This document shows positions 8,968 through 17,626 of a stretch of 64,000 nt of DNA, one piece after another (position 1 is the stretch's first letter; each line of letters opens with the position of its first letter). The notes under the pieces were generated by a model, which was not told the DNA's origin, searched no databases, and saw nothing but the letters and a program-made list of their open reading frames with translations. Made by a program: the position numbers and the translations under genes. The stretch spans positions 2,604,001-2,668,000 of the forward strand of contig NZ_JABVZR010000002.1 in NCBI RefSeq assembly GCF_017163935.1, written 5' to 3'. The DNA comes from Novosphingobium terrae (GTDB lineage: Bacteria > Pseudomonadota > Alphaproteobacteria > Sphingomonadales > Sphingomonadaceae).

Positions 8968-9170
8968 TTGAACTGTTCTTATGGCATCAAGCAACAGGAT
9001 GTTGTGCAAGGTCGCTGCGCAAAGTTCTGCCTTGCATGGCTGATGTATAAAAAATCCATAATATTCATATATGTAGCCTGAGTGTCATAATCGAAGGGCA
9101 TAGGCCCGCCTCATCATTTCGGCGCTTTGGACAAGATCTTGCGGCGCCTTGATCAACATGGGGCACAATC
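8968..9170 (+). promoter_or_regulatory. Upstream region of the TonB-dependent receptor at 9171
   Basis: About 200 bp with no open frame. It holds the most AT-rich stretch nearby (9047-9075, TATAAAAAATCCATAATATT), a likely promoter core. I see no cobalamin box and no clear Fur box, so the ligand class is not hinted. A second GC-rich inverted stretch (GGCGC near 9121 and 9144) flanks AAGATCTT. Confidence 0.35.
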
Positions 9171-11495
9171 TTGAAAAAATCCGCTTTCGCGCTGACGACG
9201 GCTGTCTGTCTTGTCTTCACCACTCAGGCCCATGCACAGACAACCCCGTCGGGGGACGCAGAAAGCAAGGATGACGCCGGCATCGTCGTGATCGGCAGCG
9301 GCGAGACCCGCTCGGTCTCCACGCTGGTGCCTTCCAACCTCGATGTGCTGCCCCCGGGCACCAGCGTGCAGAAGGCGCTGAACTTTCTGCCGGGCGTGAT
9401 GGCGCAGTCGATCGACCCGCTGGGTCTGAACGAGCAGTCGATGTCGCTTCAGGTGCGCGGCTTCAGCACCACCCATCTCGGCTATGCGCTGGACGGCATT
9501 CCGCTGGGCGATGGCGCCTATAACAATTACAACGGCCTGACGATCAACCGCGCGCTGATTTCGGACAATCTGGGCCGCGCCGATCTGGCCACCGGCATTG
9601 CGGGTCTGGGCATCCCGTCGACCAGCAATCTGGGCGGCGCCGTCACCTACACCAGCAGCGATCCGCACAAGCAGATGGGCGGCGCAATCACCCAGAGCTT
9701 CGGCAGCGACAGTGCGCTGCGCACCTATGTCCGCCTCGATACTGGTGAGCACAACGGCTTTTCCGCCTATCTTTCGGGCCAGTACAGCCGCCAGAACCTG
9801 TTCGTGAACCAGGCGGCGGGCAACACCTCCACCGGCAAGCAGTTCAACGGCAAGGCCAAGTATCAGTTCAACGGCGGTGTCATTCGCGCCTTTGTCGATG
9901 TGTCGCGCACCAATCAGGCTGACGATGCCTATCTGTCGAAGGATATGCTGAACCGTCGCGGCTGGGATTTCGGCGGCATGGCGCCCGACTGGCAGGGCTA
10001 TCTGGGCCGTTCCTATTGCGTGCTCAAATCCACCAAATGCAGCGGCGCCACCGCTTATGACAGCGAATACACCTACACCAACGGCCAGATCCTGCGCAGC
10101 GACGAGCTGTACTACATCACCGGAGATTTCAACCTGACCAAGGCGCTGACCCTGAGCCTGAAGGCCTATCACCATCACGACAAGGGCGCAGGCAACAATT
10201 TCATCAACTCGGCCTATTCCACGCAAGGCACTGCTGACACTTCGGACGACGTGCCGGTGCAGATCCGCGACACGCGCTACACCATCAACCGCAGCGGCGG
10301 TCTGGGCAGTCTGACCTGGGATGTCGCCTTCAACCGCTTCCAGGCCGGTTTCTGGCTGGAGCAGAACACCAGCAGCGCCGCGCGCTACATCTGGAGCAAT
10401 GTGAAGGGCCCCAGCGATCTGGCGCAATATCTTCAGGGCCAGCCCGATTCCGCGCAATGGGTGCAGTCCACTGACTGGAAGACGCGCCAGTTCTACCTGC
10501 AGGACACGATGTCGCTGCTGCAGGACCGGCTGACGGTCGATTTCGGCTTCAAGGGCACCTATTCGCGCTCTGACGCGCATGCGCTCCCCGGCATTGCGAA
10601 GACGGCGCCGCCCGCCTCCAGCCAGTTTGCCAATGGCTCGCTGGTGGCCAAGGACTACTTCCTGCCGCAGGTGGGCCTGCGCTACAAACTCGCGCAAGGG
10701 CATGAAATCTACGCCAGCTATGCCGAAAATATGGCGATGTATCAGGGCGGCTTCAAGCTGGGCCCGCAGTCTGTGACGCAGACGGTGTGGAACGCGCAAG
10801 GCGGCACGCTGAAGCCCGAAAAGTCGCGCAGCGTGGAAGGTGGCTACCGCTTCGTCAGCCGCACGCTGCAGCTGACGCTCAGCGGCTATTACTCCAAGTT
10901 CGACAACCGCCTGCTGCAGTACAATCCCTGCGCCACGGCGCGCCAGTCGGAACCGGGCTGCGGCAACTCCTTCCACAATGCCGGCAGCGTCACGGCCAAG
11001 GGCATGGAAATCGGCGCCCTGTGGAAGCCGCTGAACTGGCTGAGCTGGTACAATTCGCTTTCGCTGAACTCCACGACCTATGATCAGGATCTCAACTGGT
11101 GCTCAGGCGCCAGCTGCGTGATCAAGGCGACGGCGGGCAAGCAGCAGGTCGATACGCCCAAGACCATGGTCTCCAGCATGGTGACGGTGAAGCAGCACGG
11201 CTTCTCGGCCTCGCTGCAGGGCAAGTACACGGGCCGCCGCTATTACACCTACACCAATGACCAGAGCTTCGGCGGTTACTTCACGCTGGACGCCGGGCTG
11301 GGCTATGACTTCGGCGTTGTCGGCCCGCTCAAGGGTGTGAAGGCCTCGCTCAACATCACCAACCTGACCAACAAGCGCTATGCCGCCAATTTCGACAACA
11401 GCGTCTTCGCGCCGGACGATGCCTCGGGCACCGTGCAGGTGTTCCACGCTTCGGCGCCGCGCCAGGTCTTCGGCTCGATCGGCATTGCCTTCTGA
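9171..11495 (+). CDS. TonB-dependent receptor with a TTG start
   Basis: A complete 774-residue outer-membrane receptor. Residues 1-23 (KKSAFALTTAVCLVFTTQAHAQ) are a textbook signal peptide. The plug (about 40-170) has QVRGFSTTHLGYALDGIPLG, and the barrel ends in VFGSIGIAF with terminal Phe. The start must be TTG at 9171: the only in-frame codons upstream lead to a TGA at 9150, and the signal peptide begins exactly here. A nearby ATG (9158) is in another frame. No strong Shine-Dalgarno is seen. The plug resembles receptors annotated for xenosiderophores or polyols, but the ligand is undecided. Confidence 0.92.
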   Translation: MKKSAFALTTAVCLVFTTQAHAQTTPSGDAESKDDAGIVVIGSGETRSVSTLVPSNLDVLPPGTSVQKALNFLPGVMAQSIDPLGLNEQSMSLQVRGFSTTHLGYALDGIPLGDGAYNNYNGLTINRALISDNLGRADLATGIAGLGIPSTSNLGGAVTYTSSDPHKQMGGAITQSFGSDSALRTYVRLDTGEHNGFSAYLSGQYSRQNLFVNQAAGNTSTGKQFNGKAKYQFNGGVIRAFVDVSRTNQADDAYLSKDMLNRRGWDFGGMAPDWQGYLGRSYCVLKSTKCSGATAYDSEYTYTNGQILRSDELYYITGDFNLTKALTLSLKAYHHHDKGAGNNFINSAYSTQGTADTSDDVPVQIRDTRYTINRSGGLGSLTWDVAFNRFQAGFWLEQNTSSAARYIWSNVKGPSDLAQYLQGQPDSAQWVQSTDWKTRQFYLQDTMSLLQDRLTVDFGFKGTYSRSDAHALPGIAKTAPPASSQFANGSLVAKDYFLPQVGLRYKLAQGHEIYASYAENMAMYQGGFKLGPQSVTQTVWNAQGGTLKPEKSRSVEGGYRFVSRTLQLTLSGYYSKFDNRLLQYNPCATARQSEPGCGNSFHNAGSVTAKGMEIGALWKPLNWLSWYNSLSLNSTTYDQDLNWCSGASCVIKATAGKQQVDTPKTMVSSMVTVKQHGFSASLQGKYTGRRYYTYTNDQSFGGYFTLDAGLGYDFGVVGPLKGVKASLNITNLTNKRYAANFDNSVFAPDDASGTVQVFHASAPRQVFGSIGIAF

Positions 11496-11524
11496 CCGGT
11501 CGCCACCGCCTGGCTCAATGATCG

Positions 11525-11557
11525 GGACCGCGCAGCTTTCTGCCTGCGCGGTCCTTT
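11525..11557 (+). terminator. Intrinsic terminator after the receptor gene
   Basis: A perfect 11-bp GC-rich stem (GGACCGCGCAG / CTGCGCGGTCC) with an 8-nt loop is followed by TTTG, 30 bp after the stop codon. Confidence 0.8.
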
Positions 11558-11619
11558 GCCCTGCGGGCCAGGAACAATCCCGGCTTCGATCCTGAGGGGC
11601 GGTTTGCTATGGCGCCGCG

Positions 11620-12480
11620 ATGACCCTGCCGAATCCCCAAACCCTATCGCAAGAGCCGGACTTTGTCGTTGTCGATGTGGAGACCGCCTGCGCGCGGGTC
11701 AGCAGCATCTGCCAGATCGGCATCGTCGGCTTCCGGGATGGGCGGGAAATCTTCTCCTATGAAACGCTGGTCGATCCGCGTGACGAGTTTTCCTCCTTCA
11801 ACATCGGCATCCATGGCATCACGCCGAAGCATGTGGCGGGCCAGCCCCACTTCGGCGATGTGCATGCCATGGTGGACGCCCATCTGCGCGGGCGGATCAC
11901 CGTGGCTCATTCATGGTTCGACAAGGGCGCTCTGGCCGCCGCCTGCCGGGTGAGCGAGTGCCCCGAAATCGCCACCGACTGGCTGGACAGTGTGCGTGTG
12001 GCGAAACATGCCTGGCCACAGCTGGAAAACCACAAGCTCAACCGGCTCGCGGCTTTTCTCGGGATCGAGCATCGCCATCACGATGCGCTGAGCGACGCGC
12101 GCGCGGCAGGCATGGTGATCGTCAAGGCCATCGAGCATACCGGCATCGATCTCAAAGGCTGGATGGCCAAGCCTGATCGCAAGAAAGCCCAGCCGCCCGC
12201 CGCCGCGCTGGAGGGCCCCTTGAAGGGCCAGCGCATTGCCCTGCTGGGTGAGCCGCGCGATGGGCCATTGGCGCAGCATCTGGCGGGTGCGGGCGGGCGG
12301 ATCGTGGCCTCGGTCGGTTCCACCACCAGCATGCTCGTGGTCGCCACCAAACAGCCTTATGGGCGCTGGGCCGAAACCAGCGAGCCCTATCGCAAGGCTG
12401 TCGCGTTGCGGGGAGCGGGCAAACCCATCGAGATCATCACCGAAAAGGATCTGCGCGCCCGACTGAAGCGCCAAAGCTAA
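11620..12480 (+). CDS. DnaQ-like 3'-5' exonuclease fused to a BRCT domain
   Basis: A 286-residue protein. The N-terminal half is a DEDDh exonuclease: Asp19 and Glu21 in VVVDVETA, the second acidic motif around HSWFDKGAL, and His/Asp in HHDALSDARAAG, as in the epsilon subunit of DNA polymerase III. The C-terminal part (about 203-286; LKGQRIALLGEP, GGRIVASVGSTTSMLVVA) looks like a BRCT domain, a phosphopeptide- or DNA-end-binding module. Stand-alone exonuclease-BRCT proteins are widespread and thought to act in DNA repair; the specific role is unknown. It is a single gene behind a terminator. Confidence 0.85.
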   Translation: MTLPNPQTLSQEPDFVVVDVETACARVSSICQIGIVGFRDGREIFSYETLVDPRDEFSSFNIGIHGITPKHVAGQPHFGDVHAMVDAHLRGRITVAHSWFDKGALAAACRVSECPEIATDWLDSVRVAKHAWPQLENHKLNRLAAFLGIEHRHHDALSDARAAGMVIVKAIEHTGIDLKGWMAKPDRKKAQPPAAALEGPLKGQRIALLGEPRDGPLAQHLAGAGGRIVASVGSTTSMLVVATKQPYGRWAETSEPYRKAVALRGAGKPIEIITEKDLRARLKRQS

Positions 12481-12495
12481 ATCACGCTTCAGGCT

Positions 12496-13248
12496 CTAGA
12501 TCGAGCGGATCAGCCCACCATCCACGCGCACCATCGAACCGGTGACGTAAGACGCCTGAACGCTGGCCAGAAAGGCCACCACCGCGCCGAATTCGTCCGG
12601 CTTGCCATAGCGGCCGGCGGGGATGCCAGCCCGCGATGCCGCCTGCACATGCTCCAGATCGAGACCGCTGCCGCGGGCCTTGCTGGCATCGCCTTCGCGC
12701 AGACGATCGGTGTCGATGCGACCGGGCAGCACCATGTTGACGGTGACGCCATGCTTCGCCACCTCGGCAGCCAGCGTTTTCGACCAGCCCGCCACCGAGC
12801 CGCGCACCGCATTGGAAAGCGCCAGATCGGGGATCGGCTGTTCGATGCCGGAAGAGCCGATGGTGATGATCCGGCCCCAGCCGCGCTTCACCATGCCGGG
12901 CAGCACGGCGTCGGCGATACGGAATTGCGACACCGCCAGCGCCTGAAACACTGCCAGCCATTCTGACCCCGGCACGCCCTGCGCCGTACCGCGACGCGGG
13001 CCCCCGGTGTTGGCCACCAGAACGTCCACTCGCCCGATGGCGGCGATATGAGAAAGCAAGGCATCCACCCCCTGCGGGATGGAAAGATCGGCGGCGAAAC
13101 CTTGCAGCGCGCCATCCTCCACGCTGCCGCTGCGCGAGATGGCATGGACCTGCGCACCTTCCGCAGCCAGTGCCCGCGCGCTGGCCGCGCCCAGACCCCG
13201 GCTGGCGCCCAGCACCAGCGCCACCTTGCCAGCAAGACCCAGATCCAT
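12496..13248 (-). CDS. Divergent SDR-family protein lacking the catalytic Tyr/Lys pair
   Basis: A 250-residue SDR-fold protein. The cofactor loop GASRGLGAAS is intact, and so are the catalytic-Ser strand (GSSG, residues 131-134) and the C-terminal GSMVRVDGG. Where classical SDRs have Tyr-x-x-x-Lys this one has Ser145-Asn-Ala-Val-Arg149 (LALSNAVRGS), and NNAG is replaced by VANTGG. That pattern marks a known divergent group of 3-oxoacyl-ACP-reductase-like SDRs, whose reaction is not settled. Start ATG at 13248 has GGAG 9 nt upstream. It converges with the exonuclease gene (15-bp gap). Confidence 0.85.
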   Translation of the reverse strand: MDLGLAGKVALVLGASRGLGAASARALAAEGAQVHAISRSGSVEDGALQGFAADLSIPQGVDALLSHIAAIGRVDVLVANTGGPRRGTAQGVPGSEWLAVFQALAVSQFRIADAVLPGMVKRGWGRIITIGSSGIEQPIPDLALSNAVRGSVAGWSKTLAAEVAKHGVTVNMVLPGRIDTDRLREGDASKARGSGLDLEHVQAASRAGIPAGRYGKPDEFGAVVAFLASVQASYVTGSMVRVDGGLIRSI

Positions 13249-13356
13249 CGAGTCACTCCATCCGAAAAGCGTTTGCGCTCAGGATCATGGCAGATTGCAG
13301 GTGGTCGGGTCCAGTCCTGCGCGATCTTGTCACGATGATGGCTGCGATGGGGCGCA

Positions 13357-15396
13357 TCAAAAACTTTTCGCCATGATGATCGAGATGATGCCGCCCTGCC
13401 TTTGATGGCGCATTTCATCGCCGCTGCCGGCACCGGCGCGTGTGGGCTCATAAAAACTGCGCAGGCGGTCGCTGCGGGAGCCCAGCAGGGCCTTGCCGCT
13501 CACTGTGGTTTTCACGAAGGGCAGGGCGGTGGTTTCCAGATAGGCGCCCCATGTCGCGCCATCGTGCCAGTGCAGCACCTCATTGGTGTAGAAGGTGTCG
13601 CTCTGCTCGGCGGCGGTGAAGGTCAGGCCCCAGGAGGATTTGAGCTTCGGTAGATCATGGCGCAGCTCGGCGGTGAGGCTCAGGGGCGAAATATCGTCCA
13701 TGGCGCGCGGCGTGCCGGTCAGCGGATCGATCAGGCGAGAGCCCCGCCATGTGCCGTCCACCGTCAGCCTCGCGCCTTTCAGCAGGGCGCTCAGCGGCAG
13801 CGTGCCTTGCGTGGTGATGCCCCATTGTCGCGCATCACCGATGGTGCCCAGCGCCTGATCGCCGCCGGGCAGCACCAGATAGCCCAGCAGGCCCTGATGC
13901 CATTGGTGATAGGCCTCCACTGCCAGAGCGCCGCCCTGGCCCCAGCGATGGTCGATCCGGGCCAGCACACGGGTGATGCGCGCCGGCCTCAGCTGCGAAT
14001 TGCCGCCCAGCGAGCGACCATCAGCCTGATTGACCGAGGCGGCAAAATCCCCGAAATCGAGCTGGTCGACCTTGCGTCGCATCCCCAGCCGCAGCTGCGT
14101 CTCGCCCGAGGGGGACCACACCAGAGCGGCCGAAGGCTTGAGATAGGACAGGCTCTGCTCGCTGGGCATCAGGCCGAAGACGCGGATGCGCGAGAGTTCC
14201 AGCGCGGTCCCGGCTTCCAGATTGAGCCGCTTGCCCAGCCTGAGCGTGAGATTGGCAAAGGCCTCGCCGCGCAATTCCGAGACGCGCGTATCGACATTGC
14301 TGAGCGCCACCGGGACCAGTCCGATACCATGATCCTCGGCGTAATCGAGATGGCTGGTCAGGCGGTTTTCGGCCAGTTCGAAGCCCAGTTCGGGGCGGAT
14401 CTTGTGCTCGCCCTCGCGGGTGACGGTGACGCGGCCCACCAGTTCGGTCGGTTTCTGATCGAGCAGGGAGAGGCCGCGATAGGTGCCCTCGCGGTAATCC
14501 TCATCGGTGGTGTTGTGCTCGATGCGGCCAAGGCCGACCAGCTTGGCGGTCCAGCCCTTGCCCAGCGGGCGGGTCCAGTCGGCGCCCAGTTCGCCGCTGC
14601 GTTCGACCTCGCCATAGAGGATGGTGCGGGTGGCATCGGTGGAGCCGTCCCATGGCGGGGCCGTGATCGCCACGGCGCGCAGCGAGCGATAGCGGCTGTC
14701 GTTCAGGCGCAGGTTCACCGTCAGCGTCCCTCCCGCGACCATGCCCGCCGTGGAGAGCGCCAGATTGACGGAGGGCGCGCTGGCCGAAACCTTTTCCAGC
14801 CGGTGCGAGGTGAGCGCGCCATTGGCATCGTGATTGTCGTAAAGGCTGGTGCTGGGATAGCGCACGAGGTTGGAGGACAACTCGATGCTGCTCTGCCAGC
14901 CCGCGATGGCGCGGGCCAGACTGATCCGGCCCGAAGGCGAGACACGCCCCTCCGCCGTATGGGCAAGGGTGAGCGAGGCATTGCCCGATCCCTTGCCGTC
15001 AACGCGCAGGATGACATTGGCCACCAGCGTCTGGCCCGGGGCCTGAGCCGCCTCGCTGCCGCGCAGCAGGGTGATGCGCGCGACGCGGCTGGCGGCAATG
15101 CGGCGCAACACTTCGGTCAGGCCCCCGCCTTTGACCGTGGGGCGCTGCCCGTCGATCAGCACATTGCCCGCCGCGCCGCCGAAGCCGCGCACGGATGAGC
15201 CTTCGGTGAGCAGAAAGCCGGGGGTGCGCTCCAGCATGTCGAGCGCGGTCTGGGGCTGGAAGGGCTGGTAGAAGGAGCCCGGGTAGACCGGATCGGGACC
15301 GCTGGCGACCACAGGGGGCGCCGTGGGCTGGCGCGTAGGATCGTCCTCGGCGGGGGCGGCCCCCATCATGGCGAGCAGCAGGGGGATGGCTTTCAT
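13357..15396 (-). CDS. TonB-dependent receptor-like outer-membrane protein, last gene of the iron operon
   Basis: A 679-residue outer-membrane protein. Residues 1-16 (KAIPLLLAMMGAAPA) form a short signal peptide. A plug-like domain follows (LDMLERTPGFLLTEGSSVRG, NVLIDGQRP, ARITLLRGSEA), then a barrel ending in IISIIMAKSF with terminal Phe. The ATG at 15396 overlaps the DUF3649 stop as ATGA; the longer open frame upstream runs through DUF3649 in another frame and is not real. No STN domain, so it probably does not signal through FecR. Being in the siderophore operon, it may be a second iron-chelate receptor; the plug is short compared with the usual about 150 residues. Confidence 0.82.
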   Translation of the reverse strand: MKAIPLLLAMMGAAPAEDDPTRQPTAPPVVASGPDPVYPGSFYQPFQPQTALDMLERTPGFLLTEGSSVRGFGGAAGNVLIDGQRPTVKGGGLTEVLRRIAASRVARITLLRGSEAAQAPGQTLVANVILRVDGKGSGNASLTLAHTAEGRVSPSGRISLARAIAGWQSSIELSSNLVRYPSTSLYDNHDANGALTSHRLEKVSASAPSVNLALSTAGMVAGGTLTVNLRLNDSRYRSLRAVAITAPPWDGSTDATRTILYGEVERSGELGADWTRPLGKGWTAKLVGLGRIEHNTTDEDYREGTYRGLSLLDQKPTELVGRVTVTREGEHKIRPELGFELAENRLTSHLDYAEDHGIGLVPVALSNVDTRVSELRGEAFANLTLRLGKRLNLEAGTALELSRIRVFGLMPSEQSLSYLKPSAALVWSPSGETQLRLGMRRKVDQLDFGDFAASVNQADGRSLGGNSQLRPARITRVLARIDHRWGQGGALAVEAYHQWHQGLLGYLVLPGGDQALGTIGDARQWGITTQGTLPLSALLKGARLTVDGTWRGSRLIDPLTGTPRAMDDISPLSLTAELRHDLPKLKSSWGLTFTAAEQSDTFYTNEVLHWHDGATWGAYLETTALPFVKTTVSGKALLGSRSDRLRSFYEPTRAGAGSGDEMRHQRQGGIISIIMAKSF

Positions 15397-15716
15397 GCCG
15401 CGGGGATCAGCAGCCAGATGATCAGGGCCAGCGGCAGGGCGGCGATGATCAGCCCTCGCCATGCCCGCGCGGGCGTGCTGGCGTGGAAAACCGCCATGGC
15501 GATGGCGGCGAAGATGATGAAGCTGGCCAGCGTGGCGGCGGTCACCGCCTCGCTGCGCGTCATGCCAAGGCGGGCCAGCACCAAGGAGAGCGCCGCCGTG
15601 GCCAGCGAGGCGACGCCATAGGCGCCCAGCGAGCCCGCGATACTGCGCGAGGCCACCGACCAGCGCTGCCGCGCGGCGGCGGAAAAGATCGATTTCGGCA
15701 TGGTAAGGCCTTTCAT
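15393..15716 (-). CDS. DUF3649 membrane protein of the iron operon
   Basis: A small membrane protein (107 residues from ATG 15716, 102 from ATG 15701) with three hydrophobic helices (about SIAGSLGAYGVASLATAALS, ASFIIFAAIAMAVFH, LIIAALPLALIIWLLIPA). DUF3649 proteins regularly sit after PepSY and DUF3325 genes in siderophore-receptor operons; their role is unknown. Start choice is open: 15716 overlaps the preceding stop as ATGA, while 15701 has AAGG about 8 nt upstream. Its own stop overlaps the next start by 4 bp. Confidence 0.82.
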   Translation of the reverse strand: MKGLTMPKSIFSAAARQRWSVASRSIAGSLGAYGVASLATAALSLVLARLGMTRSEAVTAATLASFIIFAAIAMAVFHASTPARAWRGLIIAALPLALIIWLLIPAA

Positions 15717-16003
15717 CGGCGCAGAAGGGTGAGGATGCGCTCGCGGTTGGTCTGGGCGGTGAGGGTGAGCGCGGCGCCGACCGAGAGCCAGCCGCACCAA
15801 GCCACCGCGCCATAGGCCCAGCCCAGACCCAGCCCGGCGATGATGAAGGCCACGGCCAGCAAGGCAAAGCCGGTGATCCGCAGCAGGCGGCTGAAGTGCG
15901 CAGGCAGTTTGCGTTTCAGCCAGTCTTGCTGGTGGCGCGCCATGGCCGAGAGCAGCAGTGCAAAACCCAGCAGGCAGGGCAGGGCGGTGAACAGATGGGT
16001 CAT
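15713..16003 (-). CDS. DUF3325 membrane protein of the iron operon
   Basis: A 96-residue membrane protein with three hydrophobic segments (LFTALPCLLGFALLLSAMA, ITGFALLAVAFIIAGLGLG, VAWCGWLSVGAALTL). It fits DUF3325 (FimD-like in some annotations), a family of unknown function nearly always next to PepSY ferric-reductase-like proteins. It overlaps both neighbours by exactly 4 bp (ATGA), so it is translationally coupled. Confidence 0.82.
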   Translation of the reverse strand: MTHLFTALPCLLGFALLLSAMARHQQDWLKRKLPAHFSRLLRITGFALLAVAFIIAGLGLGWAYGAVAWCGWLSVGAALTLTAQTNRERILTLLRR

Positions 16004-17604
16004 GCTGTGGCCTCCCGTCTGGCGCGTTGCCGGGGGGCGGGGCGCGCCTTGCGCAGCGCCAGCTTGCGTGCGGCCAGGGCGAAGCCGCCAGCCAGTGCCA
16101 GCATGGAAAGGTCGAAACCGGCGAAGATCCAGTCCCCGGCGGGTAGGCTCTGGCCGAGGCCGCGCGTGGTGGTCAGGGCGTTGAGCAGCGGTACGGCGGC
16201 GAAAAGCGCGGCGGAGAGAGCCAGCATTTCGACCCAGGCGCGCGCGGCAGTGCAGGCGAAGGCGCGCGCAAAGCCCCAGACCAGCACGCCGCCCCAGACG
16301 ATAAACAGGCTGTTGATCTCCCATGCGGCGCGGTCGGCCAGGTCAAAGGGCAGCAGGCGGTTGGCGAGGAAATAGGCCGCGATCCCCAGTGGCGCGCCAA
16401 GGATACAGCCGATGTTGAGCCCCTCGACCAGCCGGAAGCCGAAATGGGGTCGCGCCGGATCGTGCAGCCGGGCGCGGCGTTTGACGCACCACAGGCACAG
16501 GCCCGTTGCCACCATGGCCACGCCGCCAAGGCCTGAAAGCGCGAGCAGCCAGCGCAGCCCATAGCCGGCAAACCATGCGGTGTGCAGGTCGATCATCGCG
16601 CGCCATGTCGCCTGAGCGCCACCTTTCACGGGTTGGGTGGAGGGGAGGAGCGCACCGGTCGGCCCGTCGAGATAGAGCGTGTTATGCGATGGATGGCCCC
16701 AGCCGCCCTGCTCGGGATAGAGGGTGATGGTGGTGTTGCCGTCTCCGGGATGGTCGATGCCGATGTAGGTCGGCAGGGCGCCATCCCAATGCTGTTGTGC
16801 GGTGGCAATCATGCCGGTGAGGGGGATTGTCGCTGCGGGCCTGCCGCTGGCCTCGCGCTCCGGGGCGGCGGCAAAGGTGGTTTTGTAGAAGGCCTGCCGG
16901 TCCGGGAAATTGGCGGCCAGTGCCCATGGCATCAGCGTGAACAGCAGTGTCGCCAGACCGGTGTAGGTGATCATCAGATAGAAGGGCAACACCAGCACGG
17001 CGCTGGCATTATGCGCGTCGAGCCAGCTTCTCTGGCCCTTGCCGAAGCGCAGCATGAAGAAGTCGGTGAAAATCTTCTTGTGGGTGACCACGCCTGACAG
17101 GATCGCCACCAGCATCGCCAGCGCCGCGATGCTGACGAGCATGCGGGCCCACATCACCGGCATGTAATGCAGGTCGAAATGGAAGCGATAAAGGAAATAG
17201 CCACCCTTGGTGGCGCGGACCTGCGCCTCCTCCCCCGTGGCGGGATCGAGGATGACGCGGTTGCCATCCCCGCCGCGTTTTTCATCCTTCATCCGCCAAG
17301 ACAATTCCAGCCCGCTGCCCCCGCGCGGATCAGGCATGGAGACGAAAGCGCTTTCCGCTCCGCCCGCGCGGGCTTTCAGCACGGCATCGGCCGCGGCGAG
17401 AGCGCGGGGGGAGACCCGCGTTTCAGACGACAGTTCGGGCCGCATCCAGCCATCGATCTCATGCTGGAAAAAGGCCGCCGTGCCAAAGACGAAGATCACA
17501 TAGAGCACCCAGCCCGGCAGCAGCCCGACCCATGTGTGCAGCCATGCCATCGACTGGCGGAGCCCCTGATCCTTCCGGCCCTGTTTCGCCTGACCCTGTG
17601 TCAT
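16000..17604 (-). CDS. PepSY-associated TM protein, putative ferric-siderophore reductase
   Basis: A 534-residue inner-membrane protein of the PepSY_TM family. It has a first helix around residues 25-50 (WVGLLPGWVLYVIFVFGTAA), a long periplasmic PepSY region, a DLHYMPVMW helix, further helices near 190-220 and 345-370 and a C-terminal membrane part to about 510. Conserved His residues in helices (HTWVGL, HFDLH, HNASAV, DLHTAW) suit haem or metal handling. Family members next to siderophore receptors are thought to reduce ferric siderophores in the periplasm; here that is inference. GGGGGAG precedes the start. Second enzyme-type gene after the receptor in the operon. Confidence 0.88.
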   Translation of the reverse strand: MTQGQAKQGRKDQGLRQSMAWLHTWVGLLPGWVLYVIFVFGTAAFFQHEIDGWMRPELSSETRVSPRALAAADAVLKARAGGAESAFVSMPDPRGGSGLELSWRMKDEKRGGDGNRVILDPATGEEAQVRATKGGYFLYRFHFDLHYMPVMWARMLVSIAALAMLVAILSGVVTHKKIFTDFFMLRFGKGQRSWLDAHNASAVLVLPFYLMITYTGLATLLFTLMPWALAANFPDRQAFYKTTFAAAPEREASGRPAATIPLTGMIATAQQHWDGALPTYIGIDHPGDGNTTITLYPEQGGWGHPSHNTLYLDGPTGALLPSTQPVKGGAQATWRAMIDLHTAWFAGYGLRWLLALSGLGGVAMVATGLCLWCVKRRARLHDPARPHFGFRLVEGLNIGCILGAPLGIAAYFLANRLLPFDLADRAAWEINSLFIVWGGVLVWGFARAFACTAARAWVEMLALSAALFAAVPLLNALTTTRGLGQSLPAGDWIFAGFDLSMLALAGGFALAARKLALRKARPAPRQRARREATA

Positions 17605-17626
17605 GATGCGCGCTCCCCCCGGCCCG

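Noticed and set aside
8968..9170. Possible cobalamin riboswitch or Fur box before the receptor at 9171
   Set aside because: No GCCACTG-type B12 box and no 7-1-7 Fur repeat could be found.
9153..10976. 607-residue minus-strand open frame opposite the TTG-start receptor
   Set aside because: The plus strand carries a complete receptor with signal peptide and terminal Phe.
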